Assembly: GCA_944388405.1 (NCBI GenBank)
Contig: CALXIQ010000022.1
Coordinates: forward strand, 1 to 64,000
DNA: 64,000 bases
Source: an uncultured Ruminococcus sp.
Lineage (GTDB): Bacteria > Bacillota > Clostridia > Oscillospirales > Ruminococcaceae
Reading direction: 5' to 3'
Within the stretch, counting starts at the first letter, position 1. Every line of letters starts with the position of its first letter. The notes below the pieces were generated by a model. The model saw only the letters and a list, made by a program, of their open reading frames with translations. It did no database searches and had not been told where the DNA came from. Shown here piece after piece: positions 17,128-25,709 of the stretch. A program made the translations under genes and the position numbers.

Positions 17128-17694
17128 ATGGATGTAAATGAAAAACTTGCGATAATAGAGTCAATACTTTTTGCGGGGGGAGATCCAGTCGAGCCCGATA
17201 AGCTTGCACAGGCTGCCGGAATAGACCAAGAGGAAACGATGGAGCTTTTGGAGAAGCTGGCTGAAAAGTACAGCGTAGAATCAAGCGGAATAGAGCTTTT
17301 AAAGCTTAACGGCTCCTATCAGCTGGCAACAAAGAAAAAGTATTCGCAGTATATAAAAAACGCTTTGGAAATAAAGAAAAATGCGGCGCTTTCGTCTGCA
17401 GCTCTTGAGGTTCTGACGGTGGTGGCGTATAACCAGCCTGTTACCAAATCTTTTATCGAGCAGGTAAGGGGAGTTGATTCATCAGGCACGGTAAATTCCC
17501 TTGTGGAGAAAAAGCTTTTGACCGAAGCAGGCAGGCTTGACCTTCCCGGCAGACCTATTGCCTACAAAACCACTGACGCTTTTCTGAGAGCATTTCAGAT
17601 TTCCTCACTTGAGGAGCTTCCACCGCTTCCTCAGCAGCAGGCTCAGATAACTATTGACGAGGTTACCGAAGATACTGAGGAAAGCGGCGACTGA
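17128..17694 (+). CDS. scpB: Segregation and condensation protein B
   Basis: A 188-residue winged-helix protein that dimerises and binds the ScpA kleisin in the SMC complex. It opens with IESILFAGGDPVEPDKLAQA (10-29) and has ALEVLTVVAYNQPVTKSFIE (about 91-110) and VEKKLLTEAGRLDLPGRPIA (about 126-145), all typical of ScpB. The acidic C-terminal tail (ITIDEVTEDTEESGD) is usual. Start ATG 17128 follows a modest AAAGGAATT site (17114-17122). Confidence 0.95.
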   Translation: MDVNEKLAIIESILFAGGDPVEPDKLAQAAGIDQEETMELLEKLAEKYSVESSGIELLKLNGSYQLATKKKYSQYIKNALEIKKNAALSSAALEVLTVVAYNQPVTKSFIEQVRGVDSSGTVNSLVEKKLLTEAGRLDLPGRPIAYKTTDAFLRAFQISSLEELPPLPQQQAQITIDEVTEDTEESGD

Positions 17695-17727
17695 CTACCG
17701 TTGTGAATATTAACTTCAAGAGGGGAG

Positions 17728-18594
17728 ATGATTGCGGTGATTGTACTTTGGATTCTGTTAGCTCTGATTGCGATTGTCGTAATACTACTCCATTTCTCGG
17801 TAACCGCTTATATAAAGGTAAACGGCGACGGGTTTGATTTAAAAGTAAAATATTTGTGTTTTACCCTTTATCCTCGACAGGAAAAACCCGAAAAGCAAGC
17901 AAATAAAAATACAAAAAGCGTTGAACATCTTGCTCAGGATAATAAAGACGGCGATTTTGCAGATAATGATAGTGACATAGCGACTGAGCAACAGCTGCGA
18001 GAGTTTAAAGCCGACCCACAGCCGGGTTATGAATCAAGAGCTGAATCGCCTGAAAGACTGCAACCCAATAATTCCAAAGTCGGCTCGGAAAAAGACTCGA
18101 CGGAGGATAAAAAGCATAAAGCGGAAAAACAGCCCGAGGGTAAAGCACAAAAATCCCAAGAAGGGCTGTTCTCAAAATTAAAATCAAAATATGAGCTTAC
18201 AAAGCCATATATCCCAATGGGATGGAAGTATTTCAAAAAACTGTGCAAAACAATCCGCTTTACTGACGTGCGTATCAGTATAACCGTCGGCAGAGAGGAC
18301 GCTCATGAAGCGGCAATATTTTACGGAGCGCTTCAGGGAGTTTTGTTTAATTTTCTTGCAGTTTTCGCCAATATATTTACCGTTAAAATAAAAAAAGCCG
18401 ACGTAAACTGCATATTTACCAAAAACACAATTAGCGGCGAAGGGGAAGCTGCTATAAGGATTCGTCCCAGTGCAGTTATAGCCCTCGCGGTGTGCGTTGG
18501 AGTAAATTTTCTGATTGTTTATTTCAGACAGCGTAAAAAGCAAAAACAATCGAAAGTCGATGTAAGCGGCGAAAAAGCTGCGGCAAGCGTATGA
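17728..18594 (+). CDS. DUF2953 domain membrane protein
   Basis: A 288-residue protein with an N-terminal membrane segment (1-25), then HFSVTAYIKVNGDGFDLKVK, a charged lysine- and glutamate-rich linker (about 55-145), and the DUF2953 core around FKKLCKTIRFTDVRISITVG and EDAHEAAIFYGALQGVLFNF, where a further hydrophobic segment lies. A second membrane segment is near residues 250-268. DUF2953 proteins are found next to gerW/ytfJ and dac genes in sporulating Firmicutes, as here, and are thought to be linked to sporulation. No enzymatic motif. RBS AGAGGGGAG (17718-17726). Confidence 0.85.
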   Translation: MIAVIVLWILLALIAIVVILLHFSVTAYIKVNGDGFDLKVKYLCFTLYPRQEKPEKQANKNTKSVEHLAQDNKDGDFADNDSDIATEQQLREFKADPQPGYESRAESPERLQPNNSKVGSEKDSTEDKKHKAEKQPEGKAQKSQEGLFSKLKSKYELTKPYIPMGWKYFKKLCKTIRFTDVRISITVGREDAHEAAIFYGALQGVLFNFLAVFANIFTVKIKKADVNCIFTKNTISGEGEAAIRIRPSAVIALAVCVGVNFLIVYFRQRKKQKQSKVDVSGEKAAASV

Positions 18595-18636
18595 CCTTAA
18601 TTAAATAAATAATTCAAACGGAAAGGACGTTTTAAA

Positions 18637-19026
18637 ATGAGCGAAAACACCAAGCTTGAATCACTTGTAAAAACAGCAATGGAAAAAATTCGTGAGATGA
18701 CAGACTGTGAAACGGTTATAGGAAAGCCTATTGTAACTTCTGACGGAACAACGGTTATCCCTGTTTCAAAGGTTTCCTTCGGGTTTGCTTCGGGAGGTTC
18801 AGACCTGCCTACCAAGACTGCAAAGGACCAGTTCGGCGGCGGTTCGGGTGCGGGAATAACTATTCAGCCTATGGCGTTTATTGTTATCCACAACGGCGAA
18901 ACCAAGCTGCTTCAGATGACCACCAACACCTCTTATGAGAATGCGGTAGTAAATCTCGTTCCCGAGGTGGTGGACAAGATTATTGATTTTGTTGACAAGA
19001 AAACGAAAGGAAAGTCGGAGGAGTAA
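18637..19026 (+). CDS. GerW family sporulation protein (YtfJ)
   Basis: A 129-residue protein. SVLxxxK-like N-terminus, then GKPIVTSDGTTVIPVSKVSF (28-47), GFASGGSDL and a glycine-rich stretch FGGGSGAGITIQPMAF (about 69-84), all hallmarks of GerW/YtfJ. In Bacillus the protein is forespore expressed and is needed for normal spore germination; its molecular action is unknown. It lies between DUF2953 and a DacF-type carboxypeptidase, a gene order conserved in sporulating Clostridia. RBS GAAAGGACG (18620-18628). Confidence 0.92.
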   Translation: MSENTKLESLVKTAMEKIREMTDCETVIGKPIVTSDGTTVIPVSKVSFGFASGGSDLPTKTAKDQFGGGSGAGITIQPMAFIVIHNGETKLLQMTTNTSYENAVVNLVPEVVDKIIDFVDKKTKGKSEE

Positions 19027-19108
19027 TTTCCCTGATTGTTTTTTGAATTATATCTCATGTTCGGCACATTATATTACAGATGAATTTTGTAATAAGGGTG
19101 TGTCTGAA

Positions 19109-20251
19109 TTGAGATTAGTATCATTTATTTGCGCGCTTGCCATTGCGCTTTCATCGCTGGTTTTCAAGGCGGAGGCTTATGAATTTCCCGAAGTTTCGGC
19201 AAAGGGAGCAATTCTTATAGATGCAGCAACTGGCGAGATTTTATACGAAAAAAACGCCTATGAGCAGCTGCCTATGGCAAGTACCACTAAAATAATGTCC
19301 GCACTACTGACGCTGGAACATGGCAACCTTGACGAGCAATTTGTGGTCGATAAAGAGGCTATACAAGTTGAGGGCTCGTCAATGGGGCTTCAGGAGGGTG
19401 ACATTGTGACACTGCGGACGCTTGTGTGCGGAATGCTGCTTCCCAGCGGAAACGATGCGGCAAACTGTGCGGCAGTAAGGGTTGCCGGCAGCGTAGAAGC
19501 GTTTGTGCAGCTTATGAACGAGCGTGCGGTTGAAATGGGACTTACATCAACCCATTTTGTAACTCCCTCCGGGCTTGACGATTATACCGACGAGCATTAT
19601 TCAACCGCCTACGATATGGCGGTGCTGACGAGAGAAGCGTTAAAAAACGAAGATTTCAGGGAGATTTGCGGCAAGACCAATATTAAGGTTGAGTTTGGCA
19701 ATCCCCCATATGAAAGGTGGCTTACCAACACAAACAAGCTGCTTACCATGTGCGACGGAGTTATCGGCGTTAAAACCGGGTTTACCGACAAGGCAAGAAG
19801 ATGTCTGGTGTCTGCCTGCGAAAGGGATGGAGCGACTTTAATATGCGTTACCCTTAACGACCCTGACGACTGGATAGACCATACCAGAATATTTGATTAC
19901 GGATTTGCACTTATGTCAAAGCAGGAATTGCCTCTTGATACCGACACCTTTGAAATCGGTGCGGTGGGAGGAACCTCTGATACGATACTTTGCAAAACCG
20001 ATACAGCAAAGCTTATGCTTCCCGAGGGTAAGGCGGAAAATGTAACCTGCGAGATTTTTATTGTGCCGTTTGTATATTGCCCTGCGGCCGAAAATGTTCA
20101 TGTGGGTAGAGTCGAGTATTATTATAACGGACAGCTGATAGCGCAAAAACCGATATATACAGCGCAAAGCGTCGGTAAATCGGCAGCTGAGCCTGAAAGC
20201 GGCGGATTTTGGCAAGGCTGTATTGAGAAAGTAAAAGATTTATTTGATTAA
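19109..20251 (+). CDS. Serine-type D-Ala-D-Ala carboxypeptidase (DacF-like, S11)
   Basis: A penicillin-binding protein that trims the terminal D-Ala of peptidoglycan stem peptides outside the membrane. Start placed at TTG 19109 (GTG 19100 is the alternative) because AATAAGGG lies about 10 nt upstream and this gives a clean signal peptide (MRLVSFICALAIALSSLVF, then KAEA). All active-site motifs are intact: STTK (Ser58-Lys61), SGN (near residue 113) and KTG (near 220). A C-terminal PBP5_C-like beta domain starts near 265, and the very end may hold an amphipathic anchor helix. The position after gerW suggests spore cortex modification. Confidence 0.9.
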   Translation: MRLVSFICALAIALSSLVFKAEAYEFPEVSAKGAILIDAATGEILYEKNAYEQLPMASTTKIMSALLTLEHGNLDEQFVVDKEAIQVEGSSMGLQEGDIVTLRTLVCGMLLPSGNDAANCAAVRVAGSVEAFVQLMNERAVEMGLTSTHFVTPSGLDDYTDEHYSTAYDMAVLTREALKNEDFREICGKTNIKVEFGNPPYERWLTNTNKLLTMCDGVIGVKTGFTDKARRCLVSACERDGATLICVTLNDPDDWIDHTRIFDYGFALMSKQELPLDTDTFEIGAVGGTSDTILCKTDTAKLMLPEGKAENVTCEIFIVPFVYCPAAENVHVGRVEYYYNGQLIAQKPIYTAQSVGKSAAEPESGGFWQGCIEKVKDLFD

Positions 20252-20287
20252 CGGTCTGAAAAGACCGTACATAGCAGAGGAGAATAT

Positions 20288-21022
20288 ATGGAAAAAATCA
20301 GACTTCAGAAGATAATTGCCGACAGCGGCTATTGCTCACGAAGAAAAGCCGAGGAGCTTATTGCTCAGGGCAGAGTAAAAGTAAACGGACGCCCTTGCAG
20401 TCTTGGTGATAAAGCTCTGCCCGGAAGAGATATTATAACTGTTGACGGCGAAAGCATAGCCGTTTCAAAGAAAAAGCGGCTGTATTATATTATGCTCCAC
20501 AAGCCGAGAGGCTATGTTACCACAATGAGCGACGAGCTTGACAGAAAATGCGTTACCGACCTGCTTGAGGGAATCCCTACAAGAGTTTACCCTGTTGGAC
20601 GGCTTGACAAAAATTCCGAGGGGCTTTTGCTTTTTACAAACGACGGAAAGTTTGCAAACGATATAATGCACCCCTCACGCCACATTTCCAAAACCTATCG
20701 TGTAACCGTCAGACCCGATATAGACGACGATAAGCTTGTTGCGCTGTCGGAGGGGGTTGAGATAGACAGCGGAAAAACTCAGCCCTGTACGGTGCTGGTG
20801 CTTGACAAGCAGCCGGGCAGAGTAGTGCTGCAAATGACCATCCATGAGGGCAAAAACCGTCAGATAAGAAAAATGTGCGAGGCGGTAGGTCTTGAGGTAG
20901 CAAGGCTTAAACGCACCGCCATCGGACCGTTGAAGCTTGGTATGCTTAAACCCGGAGAATATCGGGAACTTAAACCCGACGAGCTGAGAGCTATAAGAAA
21001 TGCCCTTTCCAAAAACAGATAA
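20288..21022 (+). CDS. rluB: 23S rRNA pseudouridine synthase, RluB/RsuA family
   Basis: A 244-residue protein with an N-terminal S4 RNA-binding domain (about 3-60, RLQKIIADSGYCSRRKAEEL) and a RsuA-type catalytic domain. The catalytic Asp lies in GRLDKNSEGLLLFTNDG (about 99-115). HKPRGYVTT (about 72-80) and EGKNRQIRKMCEAVG (about 190-204) are typical. It converts a uridine in 23S rRNA to pseudouridine. RBS GAGGAGA (20278-20284). It ends the scp-gerW-dac series and is followed by a terminator. Confidence 0.93.
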   Translation: MEKIRLQKIIADSGYCSRRKAEELIAQGRVKVNGRPCSLGDKALPGRDIITVDGESIAVSKKKRLYYIMLHKPRGYVTTMSDELDRKCVTDLLEGIPTRVYPVGRLDKNSEGLLLFTNDGKFANDIMHPSRHISKTYRVTVRPDIDDDKLVALSEGVEIDSGKTQPCTVLVLDKQPGRVVLQMTIHEGKNRQIRKMCEAVGLEVARLKRTAIGPLKLGMLKPGEYRELKPDELRAIRNALSKNR

Positions 21023-21026
21023 ACAT

Positions 21027-21057
21027 AATCAGCGGCGCTGCTTCCGCTGATTTTTTG
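21027..21057 (+). terminator. Intrinsic terminator after rluB
   Basis: Perfect stem AATCAGCGG (21027-21035) / CCGCTGATT (21044-21052), then TTTTTG. Confidence 0.9.
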
Positions 21058-21122
21058 TGTGTACGTAAAATGAATAAAAGTTGTGTTAAACGTAAAATGT
21101 AAAGAGAATTTAGCTTTAATCC

Positions 21123-21151
21123 TTGCTAAAACGTTAAAAAAATAGTATAAT
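21123..21151 (+). promoter_or_regulatory. Sigma-A promoter of the transcarboxylase operon
   Basis: TTGCTA (21123-21128), 17-bp spacer, TATAAT (21146-21151), 77 bp before the first start. Confidence 0.75.
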
Positions 21152-21228
21152 AATATTTGTATAGCTATGATAGACCTTCTGCCTTTGCAAAGGTTAGTCG
21201 TAGGACTTTATTACATGGAGGAAACTGT

Positions 21229-21310
21229 ATGTCTGATTCAATTTCAACTTTGGCCGAGCTCAAGGCGATGACTGCGGCTGCTGTTCCTGCAAGAAATCGT
21301 CTGGCATATT
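21229..21310 (+). other. Start-deciding region of the carboxyltransferase gene
   Basis: ATG 21229 lies 7 nt after TGGAGGAAA (21215-21223) and gives MSDSISTLAELK. An in-frame start at 21157 lies at the promoter's probable transcription start and would have no ribosome site, so it is rejected. Confidence 0.7.
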
Positions 21311-22611
21311 TGTTCGATAACGGCGAATATACTGAGCTTAATCCTTATGCAAAGTGCGGCAGCGGACTTTCAGGCGTTGTTACCGCTTACGGTTATGTTG
21401 AGGGCAATCCCGTTTACGCTTTTTCTCAGGATATTTCCGTAAACAGCGGCGCTCTGACAAAGGTTCAGGCAGATAAAATTGCTAAAATATTAGATATGGC
21501 TGCGGCAACGGGAGTGCCCGTTGTGGGAATTTACGATTCCTTCGGCGCAGATTTAAACGACAGCTTTGGCGCAATGAGCGCTTACGGTGAACTGCTTATG
21601 AGGGTTTCAAATCTTTCGGGTGTCGTTCCTCAGATTGCGGTCGTTGCAGGAACCTGCGCAGGCACTGCCGCAATGCTGGCGGAGTCTGCCGATTTTACTG
21701 TGATTACCGAGGATTCCGAGCTTTATGTCGCTCCCAATTCAGATATAAAGAATCTTGCCGAAAATGCTGCTGCTAACGGAACTGCGTGCATTGTCGCCAA
21801 GGACGATAATGCTGCTATCGAAGCTGCAAAGAACATTTTAAGCAAGCTTCCCCAGAACAACCTTTCACCCGTTCCGATGTACGAGTTTGAAGTACCTGAT
21901 TCGGTGTTCGGAAGCGTCGCCCCTTCTCAGGCTGAAGCTGTGTTTGACAAGGGCAGCTTGACCGAGCTTTATGCTGATTACGGAAAAGCTTCCTATACCG
22001 CTCTGGCAACTCTGGGCGGAGTTGCTGTGGGAGTTGTTGCAACAAACAAAACTGCAGACAAGCTCACCGCAGACGATTGCTCAAAGATAGCAAGGTTTGT
22101 AAGAACCTGCGACGCTTATGCACTGCCGGTGATAACCCTGGTTGATACCGAGGGCTTTGCCGCAGACGACGAAACTGAGGCGGCAGGAGCAGTAAAGAGC
22201 ATGACAAAGCTTGCCCACGCTTATGCCGAAGCCACCACAATAAAGCTGGCGGTGGTAACAGGAAAGGCTTACGGTCCTGCATATATTGCGCTGGCAGGCA
22301 AGGGAGCCAATGCCGATATGACCTACGCTGTTCCAAACGCTGTTATTTCTCCTCTCAACCCGTTGGCGGCGGTAGAGTTTCTCTCGCACGACCAGCTTAA
22401 GAGGGCAGATAATCTTACCGCTAAGCGTAATGAGCTGGCAGGACAATATGTCGCAGAGCAGGCAAGCGCTGTGGCTGCGGCTGAGAAAAACAGCCTTGAC
22501 GATATAGTTGAGGGAAATCAGGTGCGTGATACGCTTATCTCTTCCATCGAAATAATGGCAGGAAAGCGCGTTTCCAGACTGCCCAAGAAGCACAGCAATA
22601 TACAGCTTTAA
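21229..22611 (+). CDS. Carboxyltransferase subunit (acyl-CoA/methylmalonyl-CoA type, 12S-like)
   Basis: A 460-residue protein with two crotonase-like halves, the fold of carboxyltransferase subunits. Seen are YGYVEGNPVYAFSQDISVNS (about 64-83), a glycine/alanine-rich oxyanion-type segment AGTCAGTAAMLAESADF (about 142-158) and, in the second half, ALAGKGANADMTYAVPNAVI (about 368-387). It should move the carboxyl group between carboxybiotin and an acyl-CoA. It is shorter than the usual 500-520 residues. Followed by a biotin carrier and an OadA-like subunit, it fits the 12S part of a transcarboxylase. The acyl-CoA substrate cannot be read from the sequence. Confidence 0.8.
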   Translation: MSDSISTLAELKAMTAAAVPARNRLAYLFDNGEYTELNPYAKCGSGLSGVVTAYGYVEGNPVYAFSQDISVNSGALTKVQADKIAKILDMAAATGVPVVGIYDSFGADLNDSFGAMSAYGELLMRVSNLSGVVPQIAVVAGTCAGTAAMLAESADFTVITEDSELYVAPNSDIKNLAENAAANGTACIVAKDDNAAIEAAKNILSKLPQNNLSPVPMYEFEVPDSVFGSVAPSQAEAVFDKGSLTELYADYGKASYTALATLGGVAVGVVATNKTADKLTADDCSKIARFVRTCDAYALPVITLVDTEGFAADDETEAAGAVKSMTKLAHAYAEATTIKLAVVTGKAYGPAYIALAGKGANADMTYAVPNAVISPLNPLAAVEFLSHDQLKRADNLTAKRNELAGQYVAEQASAVAAAEKNSLDDIVEGNQVRDTLISSIEIMAGKRVSRLPKKHSNIQL

Positions 22612-22649
22612 TTTGAATCAGAAAAAATTATAGATTGGTGGTTGTAAAT

Positions 22650-23012
22650 ATGAAAAGATATAATATAACTGTAAACGGAAAGGTATATGACGTTGCGGTT
22701 GAAGAGGTAGCTTCCGATTCGGCTGCGCCTGTTGTGTCAGCGCCCGCTCCTGCAGCAGCTCCAGCTCCGGCACAAGCGTCTGCCGCTCCTGTAGCGGAAG
22801 GAACAAAGGTTACAGCTCCTATGCCTGGAACTGTCCTTGATATAAAGGTTGCGGTAGGCGATACCGTTGAATTCGGACAGCCTATAGTTATTCTTGAAGC
22901 TATGAAAATGGAAAATGAGGTTAATTCACCATGCGCAGGCAAGGTAATCAGTGTTAATACCACTAAGGGCTCATCTGTTGAAACGGGAGAGATCCTTGCT
23001 GTAATAGGCTGA
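22650..23012 (+). CDS. Biotin carboxyl carrier protein
   Basis: A 120-residue carrier. N-terminal beta strand (MKRYNITVNGKVYDVAVEEV), an Ala-Pro linker (about 27-50), then the biotinyl domain with the biotin-accepting lysine in EAMKMENEV (about 85-93). Start ATG 22650 is chosen over an in-frame TTG at 22635 because it matches the normal beginning of these carriers; the ribosome site TTGGTGG is weak, suggesting coupling to the preceding gene. It carries CO2 between the two catalytic subunits encoded on either side, corresponding to the 1.3S subunit of transcarboxylase or the carrier of decarboxylase complexes. Confidence 0.93.
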   Translation: MKRYNITVNGKVYDVAVEEVASDSAAPVVSAPAPAAAPAPAQASAAPVAEGTKVTAPMPGTVLDIKVAVGDTVEFGQPIVILEAMKMENEVNSPCAGKVISVNTTKGSSVETGEILAVIG

Positions 23013-23044
23013 TAAAAACTTTGCTTTTGAAAGGATTGAAATAA

Positions 23045-24442
23045 ATGGGTAAGCTAAAAATTACTGAAACCGTCCTCCGGGACGCTCATCAGTCGCTTAT
23101 TGCTACAAGAATGTCCATTGACGAAATGAAGCCGATTCTTTCCAAAATGGACGAGATAGGTTTTTATTCCGCCGAGGTATGGGGTGGAGCGACATTTGAC
23201 GCCTGTATAAGATTTTTAAACGAAGACCCTTGGGAAAGGCTTCGCACCATAAGAAAGGCAATGCCCAATACCAAACTTCAGATGCTGTTCAGAGGACAGA
23301 ATATGCTGGGCTATCGTCATTATGCCGATGATTTAGTGGAGTATTTTGTTCAGAAGTCTATTGCCAATGGAATTGATATAATCAGGATTTTTGACGCTCT
23401 TAACGATATAAGAAATCTTGAAACAGCAATTAAGGCTGCAAATAAGGAAAAAGGTCATGCTCAGGTCGCAATCTCATATACTCTCGGCGAGGTTTTTACT
23501 CATGAGTATTATATGGATTACGCTAAGAGGATAGAAGCTGCCGGAGCTGATTCCATTTGCATAAAGGATATGGCGGCTTTGCTGACTCCTTATGAGGCGT
23601 CCTCCCTTGTGAAGGATTTGAAGTCGGTTGTAAAGATTCCAATCCAGCTTCACACTCACTACACCTCGGGACTGGCTTCAATGTGTATTCTCAAAGCAGT
23701 AGAGGCAGGAGTTGACGCTGTTGATACTGCTATGTCCCCCCTTGCTCTGGGAACCTCCCACGCTCCTACCGAATCGATTGTGGCAACATTCCGGGGTACT
23801 GAGTATGACACGGGTCTTGACCTTGTTAAGCTTAATGAAATCAGAGATTATTTTATGACGTTGCGTAAGAAGTATATCGACAGCGGTCTGCTTGACCCGT
23901 CTATGCTGGCAACCGATACAAACGCACTGCTTTATCAGGTTCCCGGCGGAATGCTTTCAAACCTGCTTTCACAGCTTAAGCAGGCAGGTAAAGCGGACCA
24001 GCTTGAGGATGTTTTGAAGGAAGTTCCGAGAGTACGTAAGGATTCTGGCTATCCGCCGCTTGTTACTCCGACTTCGCAGATTGTGGGCACGCAGGCAGTA
24101 TTCAATGTAATAATGGGCGAAAGATATAAGACGGTTACAAAGGAGTTCAAGGGACTTGTCAAGGGTGAGTACGGCAAAACCCCCGTTGAGATTGACCCTG
24201 AGTTCCAGAAGAGCATTATCGGCGATGAAGAGCCTGTAACCTGCCGTCCTGCGGATTTGCTTAAACCGGAGCTTGAGGAAATGCGTAAGGAGTGCGCTGA
24301 GTGGACTGAGCAGGAGGAGGATGTTCTAACCTACGCTATGTTCCCTAAGGTTGCTCCCAAATTTTTTGAGCAGAGAAGAAATAAAAAATACGGGATAGAC
24401 GGAAAACATTCCGACGCCGCCAATAAGGTTCATCCTGTTTAA
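23045..24442 (+). CDS. Oxaloacetate decarboxylase alpha/pyruvate carboxylase B-type subunit (5S-like)
   Basis: A 465-residue TIM-barrel carboxyltransferase. Metal and catalytic residues are visible in ETVLRDAHQSL (8-18), CIKDMAALL (about 176-184, with the lysine that is carbamylated in the family) and HTHYTSG (about 205-211). A PYC_OADA domain follows (about 290-440). It lacks the C-terminal biotin domain, which is the separate protein just upstream. It exchanges a carboxyl group between oxaloacetate/pyruvate and carboxybiotin. With the 12S-like and biotin genes, and no membrane beta or gamma subunit, the set matches a soluble transcarboxylase. Confidence 0.92.
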   Translation: MGKLKITETVLRDAHQSLIATRMSIDEMKPILSKMDEIGFYSAEVWGGATFDACIRFLNEDPWERLRTIRKAMPNTKLQMLFRGQNMLGYRHYADDLVEYFVQKSIANGIDIIRIFDALNDIRNLETAIKAANKEKGHAQVAISYTLGEVFTHEYYMDYAKRIEAAGADSICIKDMAALLTPYEASSLVKDLKSVVKIPIQLHTHYTSGLASMCILKAVEAGVDAVDTAMSPLALGTSHAPTESIVATFRGTEYDTGLDLVKLNEIRDYFMTLRKKYIDSGLLDPSMLATDTNALLYQVPGGMLSNLLSQLKQAGKADQLEDVLKEVPRVRKDSGYPPLVTPTSQIVGTQAVFNVIMGERYKTVTKEFKGLVKGEYGKTPVEIDPEFQKSIIGDEEPVTCRPADLLKPELEEMRKECAEWTEQEEDVLTYAMFPKVAPKFFEQRRNKKYGIDGKHSDAANKVHPV

Positions 24443-24450
24443 TGGCATAG

Positions 24451-24484
24451 AAGCTGTCCGATAAAATGGACAGCTTTTCTTTTG
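24451..24484 (+). terminator. Intrinsic terminator of the transcarboxylase operon
   Basis: Perfect stem AAGCTGTCC (24451-24459) / GGACAGCTT (24468-24476), then TTCTTTTG. Confidence 0.9.
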
Positions 24485-24521
24485 CCCTAAACTTTAATCG
24501 CAAAAATTCGGAGGATACACA

Positions 24522-25655
24522 ATGAATAAAAAAGAGATAAATGAAATAAAAAAGAATTTCAGCGACGACTGCGGCTTTTTTACGGTAAATCACGTAATTC
24601 AGGCGTTTGTGGATTCTGAGAAGAATATAAAATTTAAATCCAATCAGCTTTACAATATTATGCCTGCCGACGAGTCGGAGCTTATAATGATGATTCTTAA
24701 AAAGACCCTCAGCGGTTCGGTGGGAAAAAATTTGCTGGAGTACAGGTTTCCAAAGGACGCATATCTTGAGGGAGGAGCACAGCCTTTTTTGTATGAGGTT
24801 TTGCAGAGCAAGCTCCTTGACGACGAGATAACAGATAAGTTTCTTGCAGCAATAACGGAAAAAATGGAGTACGTTTCAACCTATGCAATATTTGCCGCCC
24901 ATTGTACATACAGCGTTCTGAATAAGAACAAGGCAGGAGAGATAACCGATGATGCAGAAGCGGAAATTGACTATAATTTTATCATTACGGCAATATGCCC
25001 CGTAAATCTGCGGATAGACGGCTTGATTTACAACGACGAATCCAATGAGATTATGAAAAAAGCTTCCAGCGACCGCATTGTGGAGCTGCCAAGCGACGGC
25101 TTTCTCTTCCCGGTATTTTCAGACAGAGCACCCGATGTCAACGGAGTTATGTACTACACCAAAAATGCTAAAAAGCCAAATATCTCAATTGTAAACGAGC
25201 TGCTGGGCTGCGAGTTTGTAATGTCCTGTCAATCGGAAAAGGAAACCTTTCGTGCAATTTTAAATAATGTTGTGGGGGATGAGCTTGACTACGACCTTAT
25301 AACCACCGTCAACGATAAAATTGCTGAGCTGGTTGACCAGTCGGGCCACGAAACTGAAATTCCCACCGTTGACGACAGAAAATTATCGTCAATCTTGTGG
25401 GAGGCGGGAGTAAGTCAGGAAAAGCTTGAACATCTTCCAAAGGTGTACGAATCGGCAATGGGCGACAAGCCGCTTACAGCAGTTAATCTTGTTGAGCGAA
25501 AGACAGTTTTGTCTGTGCCAAGCATAACGGTAAACATATCAAAGGACGCTGTAGACAAGGTTCACACCCGTGTAATCGACGGCAGAAAATGTCTTATAAT
25601 TGACCTTGATGACCCTGAAATCTCGGTAAACGGAATACCTGCAAATATAGAATGA
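24522..25655 (+). CDS. DUF4317 family protein
   Basis: A 377-residue soluble protein starting MNKKEINEIKKNF, then SDDCGFFTVNHVIQAFVDSE, which is the typical opening of DUF4317 proteins. Other conserved phrases are NIMPADESELIMMILKKTLSG and TDKFLAAITEKMEYVSTYAI. The family is widespread in gut Clostridia and has no known function. No signal peptide, membrane segment or catalytic motif. RBS TCGGAGG (24509-24515). It stands alone between two terminators. Confidence 0.88.
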   Translation: MNKKEINEIKKNFSDDCGFFTVNHVIQAFVDSEKNIKFKSNQLYNIMPADESELIMMILKKTLSGSVGKNLLEYRFPKDAYLEGGAQPFLYEVLQSKLLDDEITDKFLAAITEKMEYVSTYAIFAAHCTYSVLNKNKAGEITDDAEAEIDYNFIITAICPVNLRIDGLIYNDESNEIMKKASSDRIVELPSDGFLFPVFSDRAPDVNGVMYYTKNAKKPNISIVNELLGCEFVMSCQSEKETFRAILNNVVGDELDYDLITTVNDKIAELVDQSGHETEIPTVDDRKLSSILWEAGVSQEKLEHLPKVYESAMGDKPLTAVNLVERKTVLSVPSITVNISKDAVDKVHTRVIDGRKCLIIDLDDPEISVNGIPANIE

Positions 25656-25692
25656 AAAAATTGTCCAAGGCGTAAAGCTTTGGACAATTTTT
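25656..25692. terminator. Bidirectional terminator between DUF4317 and citrate synthase
   Basis: Perfect stem AAAAATTGTCCAA (25656-25668) / TTGGACAATTTTT (25680-25692). T runs on both strands let it serve the convergent genes. Confidence 0.9.
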
Positions 25693-25709
25693 CTGAGAAA
25701 GGATGTATA

